DNA of 5,259 nucleotides from Chitinophagales bacterium (lineage in GTDB: Bacteria; Bacteroidota; Bacteroidia; Chitinophagales; UBA2359), in assembly GCA_020631035.1 (NCBI GenBank), contig JAHDIA010000467.1:1-5259 (forward strand), read 5' to 3'. Position 1 is the stretch's first letter. Each line of letters opens with the position of its first letter. The position numbers and the translations under genes were made by a program. Below the pieces are notes generated by a model that saw nothing but the letters and a program-made list of their open reading frames with translations, searched no databases and was not told where the DNA came from. Shown in pieces: positions 1 to 5,259 of this stretch.

Positions 1-160
1 AGCCATCATCTGGATCTGGTGCTGCATTCACAATTACACAATTGGCAGCATCAAAGCTATCTGCTGTCAAATCACAGCCATCATCTGGATTTGGTGCGTC
101 ATTCACACACACACAGTTAACATTGTCATAAGAATCCGTTGTCAAATCACAACCATCATC
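1..160 (-). repeat. 75-bp tandem repeat inside the secreted protein gene
   Basis: Units start on the plus strand at 1 and 76, with a partial third up to about 160. Each ends in GTCAAATCAC and begins with a/gCCATCATC, and each encodes 25 residues of the pattern DDGCDLTxDSxDxxNCVxVNxAPxP. By eye the two full protein units (residues 410-434 and 435-459) match at 18 of 25 positions and the two DNA units at about 58 of 75. The unit length is a multiple of three, so copy number can change without breaking the frame. The array is still running at position 1, so its total copy number is unknown. Confidence 0.88.
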
Positions 161-1387
161 ACAAGCAGGATACATACAAGAACCATCATCAGAGTCTGCA
201 TCTGGATCATAATTGTCTGCACACACATTGGTACATCCTGGGTTACAAGGAGCTGGCTCACACATACCATTATCACATTCTGCTGCTGGATCATAGTTAC
301 AAGCTGTTGGATCTGTACAACCAGCTTGTTGACGGACAACTGCAATAGAGTTTGACAAAGCAAAACAACCTGTAATGTCTGCTACTTGATCAGTTGGAAT
401 ATCAATGTTTTCATAAGCAACACCCCAAATCAAACAAGTACCTGGACCTGCTGGATCTAAATCGAAAGTTGTATCTGTTGTTGGACCTGCCAAAATAGTA
501 GTTCCTGTCGCATCTGTTACCACATAAGCATAATTGGTTCCAGACTGTCCACTCACTGTTACATTGATTGGATCACCTGTTCCATCCCCTGCACAAATTG
601 TGGTTGCATCTACAGTTGCAATAGTACCTGCAACTGGCTGTGCAATACAAGAACCATCATCTATGGTAACATTAGGATCATAATTACATGCAATAGGATC
701 AGTACAACCTGAACAGCTTGCTCCAAAAGCAGGATCAGCAGGGTCTAAACATACACCACAAGTATCTACTTCAAAGAAAGGAGGCGCAGTGTTACCCGCA
801 CAATCAACCGCAGTCAAACTAGCCAAAGCAACATCATTGTTAACAATAAAATCTCCTAACAAACTAGGATTGGCTAAGTTGGTTGGGTTTACATTGATAA
901 TAGGAACATTTGGACCAGGATAAAAAGTAGCCATCAAGTAGTAATTTTCACCTGTAGCCGCAGATTGATACATAAAGTAAAGAGAATCTCCTGTTGCCAA
1001 ACCTTCTTTCTCTGGTGTCAAAGGCTCGTCTCCATATACCAAGAAAGAAACTCCGTTTCCTGTAGAACCCCACTCGCCACCACCAGCACAGTAAAGACCG
1101 TTGCTAGTTGGATCAACCACAAAAACTCCAATAGAGTCTCCAGCAGCAAAAGTGCCACCGAATACATCAATGACCGCTCCTGGTATAGAAGGGGTTGTAC
1201 CTGTAGCATTTTCAAAAATATGTACAACGTGGTTGTCTGGTGTAAATGGAGGGATATTCCAATTTACAAATGCATAGTCATTGTTGGGCGTGGTACAAGT
1301 CGCAGCAGGACATTGTGCCTGTAGGCTCTGTACCAAGCCCATTGTACACAACAATGCAAAGAGGAATGTACAAAGTAAGTTCTTCAT
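1..1387 (-). CDS. Secreted cysteine-rich repeat protein, 3' end beyond the left edge
   Basis: The reading frame opens with ATG at 1387-1385 and stays open for 462 codons to the window edge, so the C-terminus is missing. Residues 1-24 look like a signal peptide: MKN, a hydrophobic core (LLCTFLFALLCTMGLV), then SLQA before Gln25. Residues about 30-205 form a beta-rich domain with the pieces GDSIGVFVVD, CAGGGEWGSTGNG and GDEPLTPEKEGLATGDSLYF, a pattern I associate with Bacteroidota surface proteins. Residues 227-247, 356-376 and 384-404 are 21-residue motifs of the form GCTDPxACNYDP...DDGSC. Between the first two, about 250-352, lies another extracellular-type domain with YAYVVTDATG, GTCLIWGVAY and GCFALSNSIAVVR. 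From residue 410 a 25-residue Asp/Cys tandem repeat begins. Even Cys counts and Asp-rich loops suggest disulfides and possibly calcium binding (inference). Export through type IX secretion is plausible, but the C-terminal sorting domain that would show it is outside the window. Function is unknown; adhesion or a structural surface role is a guess. Confidence 0.87.
   Translation of the reverse strand, partial: MKNLLCTFLFALLCTMGLVQSLQAQCPAATCTTPNNDYAFVNWNIPPFTPDNHVVHIFENATGTTPSIPGAVIDVFGGTFAAGDSIGVFVVDPTSNGLYCAGGGEWGSTGNGVSFLVYGDEPLTPEKEGLATGDSLYFMYQSAATGENYYLMATFYPGPNVPIINVNPTNLANPSLLGDFIVNNDVALASLTAVDCAGNTAPPFFEVDTCGVCLDPADPAFGASCSGCTDPIACNYDPNVTIDDGSCIAQPVAGTIATVDATTICAGDGTGDPINVTVSGQSGTNYAYVVTDATGTTILAGPTTDTTFDLDPAGPGTCLIWGVAYENIDIPTDQVADITGCFALSNSIAVVRQQAGCTDPTACNYDPAAECDNGMCEPAPCNPGCTNVCADNYDPDADSDDGSCMYPACDDGCDLTTDSYDNVNCVCVNDAPNPDDGCDLTADSFDAANCVIVNAAPDPDDG
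176..322 (-). repeat. Two 21-residue GCTD...DDGSC motifs
   Basis: Codons for residues 356-376 (260-322) and 384-404 (176-238) encode two copies of a Cys/Asp-rich motif, one reading GCTDPTACNYDP then CDNGMC, the other GCTNVCADNYDP then DDGSC. Seven residues (EPAPCNP) separate them. Both keep the Asn-Tyr-Asp-Pro core and a closing Cys. The motif is common in large secreted proteins of marine Bacteroidota. Confidence 0.85.
647..709 (-). repeat. First GCTDPIACNYDP...DDGSC motif
   Basis: Residues 227-247 of the secreted protein are the first of three 21-residue motifs. A Cys-rich linker (DTCGVCLDP, residues 208-216) comes just before it. It separates the N-terminal domain from the second extracellular domain, so it acts as an inter-domain linker here. 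Confidence 0.83.
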
Positions 1388-1446
1388 TTGTGTTATGATA
1401 TTAATTGTTTAGTGATTTATTTTTTCCTATATAAAATGTGAATGTA

Positions 1447-1475
1447 CGAAATTACCTTCGTCTATTGTAATGAAA
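1447..1475 (-). promoter_or_regulatory. Weak candidate promoter for the secreted protein gene
   Basis: On the minus strand TAATTTCG (1454-1447) differs at one base from the Bacteroidota -7 consensus TAnnTTTG. A TTTC stands 17 bases upstream where TTTG or TTG would be expected. A start site near 1440 would give a leader of about 50 bases. Neither box is perfect and AT-rich DNA yields such matches by chance, so this is only a pointer. Confidence 0.22.
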
Positions 1476-1481
1476 CATTAG

Positions 1482-1507
1482 AAAAATCATCGAATGATGT
1501 TTTTTTT
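1482..1507. terminator. Possible bidirectional terminator hairpin
   Basis: ATCAT (1486-1490) and ATGAT (1494-1498) pair around a CGA loop. After an A/G mismatch, three flanking A:T pairs extend the stem, and a run of eight T follows (1500-1507). The shape suits a factor-independent stop on the plus strand. On the minus strand the hairpin is followed by five T, so it could also stop read-through from the flavin-reductase-like gene. The stem is short and AT-rich, so confidence is low. Confidence 0.3.
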
Positions 1508-1665
1508 GTCAGGAAAGCCTGTCAAAAGACATTCCATACAAAGAAAAACCATATATATATAAGAAAACCACATTTATTAAATGATTTTCTCAATAATTTC
1601 AATAAAATTAATAAGGGATAAATTGATTTTACTTGGCATTTTAATCATCAACAATCCACCTTTTC

Positions 1666-1686
1666 AAAGTGTCATTTGAACACTTT
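1666..1686 (-). terminator. Hairpin just after the flavin-reductase-like stop codon
   Basis: AAAGTGT (1666-1672) and ACACTTT (1680-1686) form a perfect 7-bp stem with a 7-base loop. It begins three bases beyond the TAA stop at 1692-1690. There is no long U tract after it on the minus strand, so it may be a weak terminator or a 3'-end stabiliser. Confidence 0.42.
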
Positions 1687-1689
1687 TGC

Positions 1690-2583
1690 TTATTCCAACA
1701 ATAGCAAATTTGCAAGTGCTTTTTCCACTTCCCCCACTCGAATTAAGTCTTTTGCTAATTTATGGATTTTTTCGTTTAAATGGGTAGTATTGTTCCCAAA
1801 TTCTTCAAATAATTCTAGAGTTCTAGGCTCCTTTTTGAGTTGTTCTAAGGTTTCTTGACTGGGCATTTCCAATACTCCCCCCAAAATTGCCAAATCATTT
1901 CCTGTCAAAACTTTACTTAAACGAATTTGTTTTGGCAAAGCATCTACTCCTATCGCCAACTGATTCACTGCTCTTACAATTGTACTCACTGCTTCTCCCG
2001 AAGCTCTACAATAAAAAGCCCGTCCCATACGTCCCATCAAATCAATTTTTTGAGGATCTATCTTGCCTTCTTTATCTAATACAGCTTCATCTATGTGCAT
2101 CCTAACAACTTCACAAACGACCAAATTGCCCGCTCCTCCATGTTCTCCCAAAGCAATGATGTTGTTTACCTTGCATTCCATTTGAACAGGCGACTCCTTG
2201 ACTCTAAAAGGCTTGACCAAATCGGATGCAATGGGGGTCAATCCTGCTTTGTCAAACTCACTTACTTCTGTTGGGTACTCAATGCTTGTCAAAGTCATTT
2301 GTTGTACAATCGAATGACTGACTACATTGATAACTACCTCTTTGGTTGCTTCTACATTGTGTAGGGTATCCTTGGTGGTATTGTCTCGCACTCTTCTATT
2401 GGATGAAAAAATGGCTATGGGTGGATTGGAACTGAATACATTGAAAAAACTATAGGGTGCCAAATTGGGATTTCCTTCCTCATCTACGGTACTGGCAAAA
2501 CATATAGGGCGTGGGGCAACTGCTCCCAACAAATATTGATGTAAGTCTTTGGTTTGTGTGCTTTTGGGATCTATGCTCAACAT
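1690..2583 (-). CDS. Flavin reductase-like FMN-binding split-barrel protein
   Basis: The 297-residue product belongs to the flavin reductase-like family, which binds FMN in a split beta-barrel and often uses NAD(P)H or serves a partner oxygenase. Residues 20-60 carry the family signature: GAVAPRPICFASTVDEEGNPN, then LAPYSFFNVFSSNPPIAIFS. Residues 144-160 (ALGEHGGAGNLVVCEVV) and 183-193 (MGRMGRAFYCR) are further conserved blocks. Residues from about 207 are a mostly helical C-terminal tail (VDALPKQIRLSKVLTGNDL and beyond), longer than minimal flavin reductases but, as I recall, usual in Bacteroidota homologues. I chose the ATG at 2583-2581 because MLSIDPK starts the family-like sequence and follows an A-rich leader. 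A longer frame from 2676 would translate the 2617-2633 hairpin and gives no family-like residues. The gene lies 343 bp downstream of fahA on the same strand. The exact substrate is unknown, and a part in aromatic catabolism is inferred only from position. Confidence 0.93.
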   Translation of the reverse strand: MLSIDPKSTQTKDLHQYLLGAVAPRPICFASTVDEEGNPNLAPYSFFNVFSSNPPIAIFSSNRRVRDNTTKDTLHNVEATKEVVINVVSHSIVQQMTLTSIEYPTEVSEFDKAGLTPIASDLVKPFRVKESPVQMECKVNNIIALGEHGGAGNLVVCEVVRMHIDEAVLDKEGKIDPQKIDLMGRMGRAFYCRASGEAVSTIVRAVNQLAIGVDALPKQIRLSKVLTGNDLAILGGVLEMPSQETLEQLKKEPRTLELFEEFGNNTTHLNEKIHKLAKDLIRVGEVEKALANLLLLE

Positions 2584-2616
2584 ATGTTTTTTTTTGTTTG
2601 GTTTTAATGATTGGGG

Positions 2617-2633
2617 TCCCGATAAAATCGGGA
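2617..2633. repeat. TCCCGAT/ATCGGGA hairpin upstream of the flavin-reductase-like gene
   Basis: A perfect 7-bp inverted repeat (2617-2623 and 2627-2633) surrounds AAA. GATTGGGG precedes it (2609-2616) and ATTGGGG follows closely, so a short direct repeat frames the hairpin. GC-rich hairpins of this kind are common in Bacteroidota intergenic DNA, either as terminators or as small dispersed repeats. It lies 34 bases upstream of the chosen start codon, so it could also sit in the leader RNA. Confidence 0.6.
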
Positions 2634-2736
2634 TTGGGGCTGCATTTGCCTGATGCCTCCCGAAATGTCGAACCACCGCTTTATGCTGCTATGGTGGTGC
2701 CTTGGGCAATCAACCATTGTTCTGTCACTTTGGTTA

Positions 2737-2756
2737 AGACACACAACAGTGTGTCT
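2737..2756. repeat. Perfect 8-bp stem-loop AGACACAC/GTGTGTCT
   Basis: AGACACAC (2737-2744) and GTGTGTCT (2749-2756) are exact inverted repeats around AACA. On the minus strand the loop is TGTT. No T run follows, so a classical terminator is not supported. It sits roughly midway between the two genes and inside the wider 9-base arms at 2690-2698 and 2776-2784, so the two could form a nested structure. Confidence 0.6.
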
Positions 2757-2795
2757 CTATGGATATCCGATGTATACCACCATATTCGCTGCAAT

Positions 2796-2815
2796 CGGGC
2801 GTTTTTTTTCGCCCG
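2796..2815 (-). terminator. CGGGCG-A8-CGCCCG hairpin closing the palindrome array
   Basis: CGGGCG (2796-2801) and CGCCCG (2810-2815) form a perfect 6-bp GC-rich stem, with eight T (plus strand) or eight A (minus strand) in the loop. In the fahA-sense transcript the 5' arm is partly made by the GCCCG block that begins repeat unit 1, so the hairpin grows out of the array. There is no U tract behind it on the minus strand. It may end or stabilise the fahA transcript. Confidence 0.45.
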
Positions 2816-2929
2816 TTTCGTGGGAGACAAGACATGCCTTGTCTGTACTTGCCCGTTTCGTGGGAGACAAGGCATGCCTTGTCTGTACTTGCCCGTTTTG
2901 TGGAGACAAGGCATGCCTTGTCTGTACTA
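2811..2929. repeat. Three tandem 40-bp units, each with a 20-bp palindrome
   Basis: Units lie at 2811-2850, 2851-2890 and 2891-2929, the last one base shorter. Each runs from GCCCGTTT(C/T)G through TGG(G)AG to the palindrome and ends in GTACT. The palindrome AGACAAGGCATGCCTTGTCT is perfect in unit 2 (2865-2884) and unit 3 (2904-2923). Unit 1 (2825-2844) has A for G at 2832. Similar palindromes occur as dispersed REP-like repeats in Bacteroidota and cyanobacteria, from memory. The units are contiguous with no spacers. The last three bases of unit 3 are the fahA stop codon. Confidence 0.9.
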
Positions 2930-4210
2930 GGTGGCGGGCAAAATTTTGGTTCGGACTTCTCCTAATCCAATGCGTACATGCCCACTCTTTTGGGCATACC
3001 CTTTCATAATGACGGTATCGCCATCTTGTAAAAATTTGCGTTCACTACCATCATTCATTTTGATGGGTATGGTACCTTTCCATGACAATTCCAACATTGA
3101 CCCATATGAACTGGGATTTTTTCCACTAATGGTACCTGATGCCAATAAATCACCTGCATTGATGTTGCAACCATTGACGGTATGGTGCGCCAACTGTTGC
3201 TGCATGGTCCAATACATATGTTTAAAATTGGAACGACACACTGTCTTTGCTTTGCCTCCTTCGGGTTTGATTTGTACTTCCAATTTGATGTCTAGGGCAT
3301 TTTTGCCTTTGTTTCTCAGGTAGGGCAATACTTCCACCTCTGCTTTGGGTTGTTGGGTTCTAAAAGGCTCCAAGGCATCTAGGCTCACAATCCAAGGAGA
3401 GAGTGAAGAAGCAAAGTTCTTACCCAAGAAAGGTCCTAGAGGAACATATTCCCACTTTTGAATGTCTCTTGCTGACCAATCATTGAACAAAGACAAACCA
3501 AAAATGTATTCATCGGCTTCTTCTGTAGAGATGCTTTTTCCCAAGCGTTTACCTTGTCCCAAGATATAGCCCATTTCCAATTCAAAATCTAACAATTTGC
3601 TAGGTCCAAAAACAGGTGGTTTGTCTGCATCAGGGCGGGTTTGACCTTTGGGGCGGTGAATGGGGGTTCCAGACACAATGATAGACGATGCCCGTCCATG
3701 ATAGCCTACAGGCAAGTGCAACCAATTGGGCAGTAAGGCATTTTTAGGATCTCTAAACATAGTACCAACATTGGTTGCGTGTTCTTTGCTCGCATAAAAA
3801 TCGGTATAATCACCTATGCGAACAGGCAACTTCATTCTAACATCTTTGAGATCATGAAAAATTTTGCCCTGGTTTTCTGGATTGTCTCTTAAAGTTGCAT
3901 TCTCTTTATTCAGTAAATAAGACAAACGTTCCCGTACCATTCTCCACACCTTTCTTTTTTGACGAATAAAAGGGTTGAGTACAGGTTTGTCTAGTGTATT
4001 TTTATTGAATGCCAAATCGTCGAAATAACCCAATTGGGCAAGGGCATTGAGATCTATGACTTTTTTACCAATAATGCTGGCTGCACAAGGTTTTTGATTT
4101 TCTCCTTTAAATATTCCAAAAGGTAAATTTTGAATAGGAAAGTCGCTGTTTTTAGGCACCTCTATCCACGACTCTAATTTGGGGTCATTCGCTTTAATCA
4201 TCTTTTTCAT
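2927..4210 (-). CDS. fahA: Fumarylacetoacetase
   Basis: This 427-residue cytosolic enzyme hydrolyses 4-fumarylacetoacetate to fumarate and acetoacetate (EC 3.7.1.2), the last step of tyrosine/homogentisate breakdown. Its length matches the family. An N-terminal domain (about 1-125, with DFPIQNLPFGIF) precedes the catalytic domain. By alignment with the mouse enzyme (offset 10-11) the key residues are all present: Asp137, Glu210, Glu212 and Asp244 as metal ligands; His144 and Glu374 as the catalytic pair; Arg153, Tyr170, Arg248, Gln251, Lys264 and Thr360 in the active site. They sit in the motifs DYTDFYASKEHATNVGTMFR, LPVGYHGRASS, LDFELEMG, NDWSARDIQKWE and LASGTISG. ATG at 4210 is preferred because an A-rich leader and a good promoter lie directly upstream; ATG at 4201 is the only close alternative. 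The frame ends in TAG at 2929-2927, inside a palindromic repeat. The other tyrosine-pathway genes (hpd, hmgA) are not in the window. Confidence 0.98.
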   Translation of the reverse strand: MKKMIKANDPKLESWIEVPKNSDFPIQNLPFGIFKGENQKPCAASIIGKKVIDLNALAQLGYFDDLAFNKNTLDKPVLNPFIRQKRKVWRMVRERLSYLLNKENATLRDNPENQGKIFHDLKDVRMKLPVRIGDYTDFYASKEHATNVGTMFRDPKNALLPNWLHLPVGYHGRASSIIVSGTPIHRPKGQTRPDADKPPVFGPSKLLDFELEMGYILGQGKRLGKSISTEEADEYIFGLSLFNDWSARDIQKWEYVPLGPFLGKNFASSLSPWIVSLDALEPFRTQQPKAEVEVLPYLRNKGKNALDIKLEVQIKPEGGKAKTVCRSNFKHMYWTMQQQLAHHTVNGCNINAGDLLASGTISGKNPSSYGSMLELSWKGTIPIKMNDGSERKFLQDGDTVIMKGYAQKSGHVRIGLGEVRTKILPAT

Positions 4211-4226
4211 TTTTGTTTTGAGTAGG

Positions 4227-4259
4227 CAAAGTTAGCCAAAGGAGTTTTAAATTTTCCAA
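4227..4259 (-). promoter_or_regulatory. Bacteroidota-type promoter of fahA
   Basis: On the minus strand TAACTTTG (4234-4227) is an exact match to the Bacteroidota -7 element TAnnTTTG. TTG (4259-4257) stands 22 bases upstream, within the usual spacing for the -33 element. Transcription would begin around 4220, giving a very short leader of roughly 10 bases before ATG at 4210. That leader is A-rich and has no Shine-Dalgarno sequence, as usual in this phylum. Confidence 0.68.
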
Positions 4260-4356
4260 TTTATTTTGCCCAATATACAATTAACATATTAAGATTCGTC
4301 ATCAAAAAAGTGTAGGATGAGCGGGAGGATGCAATCTACGACGCAGGACAAAATAT

Positions 4357-4381
4357 GCGTTGGTTAACCTGACCAAAACGC
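4357..4381. repeat. Hairpin downstream of the M42 peptidase
   Basis: GCGTT-GGT (4357-4364) can pair with ACC-AA-AACGC (4372-4381), leaving a two-base bulge and a 7-base loop. The 8-bp palindrome GGTTAACC (4362-4369) overlaps it. It lies about 55 bases beyond the peptidase stop codon. No T run follows on the minus strand, so a terminator role is uncertain. Confidence 0.4.
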
Positions 4382-4437
4382 AGCCTCAAAGTCAATGACG
4401 TTGCCCCATAAAAAAACCTCTATTGCTTGTTGTATCC

Positions 4438-5259
4438 CTATATTTCGTAGGCCCATTCATTTTGATCGAGCTGCATAATGCACGCCTTTGCCAATTCGAT
4501 GGTTGCCCGAATGTCTTCGCTATGTGCCATTTCGATGACTTGGTGAACGTGACGAGTTGGTATTGAAAGTGCGCCTGCAATGCTGCCTCCATTTGGGTTG
4601 TGGTATTGAACTGCTGCGGTATCTGTACCACCAGCAGAAAGCAATTCGGGCTGCCATTTTATTTTGGCATCATTCGCCACTCGCTTCATAAAACTGACCA
4701 TACGTTTGTCACAAATGGTAGAACTATCCATTATTTTGATAGCCGTCCCTCCTCCTAGTTCTGTAATGACTTCTTCAGGCTTAGATTCGGGTGTATCAAA
4801 GGCGATGGTGGCATCAAGATTGATACCAAAATCTGGCTTGAGTGTCAAGGCTGATGCCATTGCTCCACGAATGCCCACTTCTTCTTGAACGGTAAACACC
4901 GCATATACATCATAAGGAGGTGTATCGGTAAGTTCTTTTAAGATTTCGATCAAAGCAAATACGGAGCCTCTATTGTCAATTGATTTGCAGTTGACACATT
5001 TGCCCATTTCGATGAGTTTCCGCTCTCTAGTAATAGAATCACCTACTGAAATAATCTTTTCTATTTCTTCTTTTGTTCTACCTGTATCAATGTAAAAATC
5101 TGTTAGTTTTAATCCTCTGCCTCGTTCTTCAGGGCTCATTAAGTGGATGGGTTTACACCCCATAACTCCTATTATATCCTCCTTTCCGTGAATGATGACT
5201 CTTTGTGCTGTAAGCGTTTTGGGATCAAAACCTCCAAGAGGCAAGAAACGGATGAAGCC
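4438..5259 (-). CDS. M42-family metallo-aminopeptidase (glutamyl/TET-type), N-terminus beyond the right edge
   Basis: The open frame enters from the right edge and gives 273 residues before TAG at 4440-4438. It begins within GFIRFLPLGGFDPKTL, a block normally found after roughly 60-75 residues in this family, so the start codon and the first metal-binding His-x-Asp are outside the window. The TTG at 5244 is internal, not a start. M42 enzymes are cobalt- or zinc-dependent aminopeptidases that often form hollow dodecamers and trim peptides in the cytosol. Numbering from the edge, the visible active-site residues are Asp95 in SIDNRGS (bridging ligand), Glu126 (general base) and Glu127 (ligand) in TVQEEVG, Asp149 in LDATIAFD, and His239 in PTRHVHQ. 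The inserted dimerisation-type domain starts the visible part (about 1-85, with MGCKPIHLMSPEER). All expected residues are intact, so an active enzyme is likely. Peptide specificity cannot be read from the sequence. Confidence 0.95.
   Translation of the reverse strand, partial: GFIRFLPLGGFDPKTLTAQRVIIHGKEDIIGVMGCKPIHLMSPEERGRGLKLTDFYIDTGRTKEEIEKIISVGDSITRERKLIEMGKCVNCKSIDNRGSVFALIEILKELTDTPPYDVYAVFTVQEEVGIRGAMASALTLKPDFGINLDATIAFDTPESKPEEVITELGGGTAIKIMDSSTICDKRMVSFMKRVANDAKIKWQPELLSAGGTDTAAVQYHNPNGGSIAGALSIPTRHVHQVIEMAHSEDIRATIELAKACIMQLDQNEWAYEI

Larger units (their letters stand above)
1388..1689. other. AT-rich intergenic region, 302 bp
   Basis: No credible gene lies here. It separates the stop codon of the flavin-reductase-like gene from the start of the secreted protein gene, both on the minus strand. 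It holds two small hairpins (1666-1686 and 1482-1502), a weak promoter-like match, and an (AT)5 run at 1551-1560. The run is preceded by AAGAAAAACC and followed by AAGAAAACC, a short imperfect direct repeat. The untranslated leader of the secreted protein gene must lie in the lower part. Confidence 0.75.
2584..2926. other. Hairpin-dense intergenic region, 343 bp
   Basis: Between fahA and the flavin-reductase-like gene there is no convincing coding sequence. The stretch is instead packed with inverted repeats. In fahA sense these are three tandem 40-bp palindrome units, a hairpin with an A8 loop, an 8-bp perfect stem with a TGTT loop, a pair of 9-base arms 77 bases apart (TATGGTGGT at 2690-2698 and its complement at 2776-2784), and a TCCCGAT/ATCGGGA hairpin. 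No TAnnTTTG promoter is visible on the minus strand, so the downstream gene may depend on read-through from fahA or on an unrecognised promoter. Confidence 0.8.
4211..4437. other. Intergenic region between the M42 peptidase and fahA, 227 bp
   Basis: No gene is supported here. The end near fahA is AT-rich and holds its promoter. The end near the peptidase is richer in G+C and holds the 4357-4381 hairpin. With a promoter of its own, fahA is probably transcribed separately from the peptidase. Confidence 0.7.

Noticed and set aside
139..348. Plus-strand His-rich frame
   Set aside because: It is antisense to the secreted protein gene. The His-rich composition is only the complement of the Asp- and Cys-rich repeat codons.
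965..1324. Plus-strand frame of 119 codons
   Set aside because: It lies wholly opposite the N-terminal domain of the secreted protein, with no recognisable motif and no promoter.
1551..1560. AT dinucleotide run as a promoter or phase-variation tract
   Set aside because: Only five AT units, about 165 bases from the nearest start codon, with no promoter boxes at a sensible spacing.
2584..2676. Upstream extension of the flavin-reductase-like gene to an ATG at 2676
   Set aside because: The extra 31 residues translate the TCCCGAT hairpin region and resemble no part of the family. The ATG at 2583 has the typical A-rich leader.
2681..2914. Minus-strand frame whose end (LTKVTEQWLIAQGTTIAA) looks protein-like, perhaps a gene remnant
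   Set aside because: Its first half is a translation of the palindromic array, it spans two hairpins, and I recognise no family in it. A remnant cannot be excluded but is not supported.
2811..2929. CRISPR array
   Set aside because: The 40-bp units are directly contiguous with no variable spacers, and no cas genes are present.
4392..4631. Minus-strand frame overlapping the end of the M42 peptidase
   Set aside because: It is an alternate-frame shadow of a well-supported peptidase C-terminus and resembles nothing known.

Overview
The window carries four genes, all on the minus strand. Read in their direction of transcription (right to left) they are: an M42-family metallo-aminopeptidase whose N-terminus lies beyond the right edge; a complete fumarylacetoacetase (fahA); a complete flavin-reductase-like FMN-binding protein; and the first 462 residues of a secreted, cysteine-rich repeat protein that runs off the left edge. 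The likely source is a marine or aquatic member of the Bacteroidota, possibly the Saprospiria. Three things point there: a textbook Bacteroidota promoter (TTG-N22-TAACTTTG) in front of fahA, A-rich leaders without Shine-Dalgarno sequences, and a surface protein built from GCTDPxACNYDP...DDGSC motifs. The genus cannot be fixed from this sequence.

Region by region: 1-1387 is the secreted protein, with a signal peptide, an N-terminal beta-rich domain, three 21-residue Cys/Asp motifs around a second extracellular domain, then 25-residue (75-bp) tandem repeats still in progress at the window edge. 1388-1689 is AT-rich intergenic DNA with two small hairpins and a weak promoter candidate. 1690-2583 is the flavin-reductase-like gene. 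2584-2926 is a 343-bp intergenic block unusually dense in inverted repeats; its fahA-proximal part is a three-copy 40-bp tandem array, each copy containing a 20-bp palindrome, and the fahA stop codon lies inside the last copy. 2927-4210 is fahA. 4211-4437 is intergenic, with the fahA promoter and a small hairpin. 4438-5259 is the M42 peptidase.

Fumarylacetoacetase does the last step of tyrosine/homogentisate degradation, giving fumarate and acetoacetate. The peptidase could supply amino acids and the flavin-binding protein may act in redox or aromatic metabolism, but the sequence does not prove a joint pathway. The gaps of 227, 343 and 302 bp argue against one tight operon.

The genes are mostly ordinary. 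The features most worth a second look are the palindromic array on the fahA 3' end, where a substitution keeps pairing only in the fahA-sense RNA, and the modular repeat surface protein. I see no rRNA, tRNA, CRISPR array, transposase or clear new multi-gene system.
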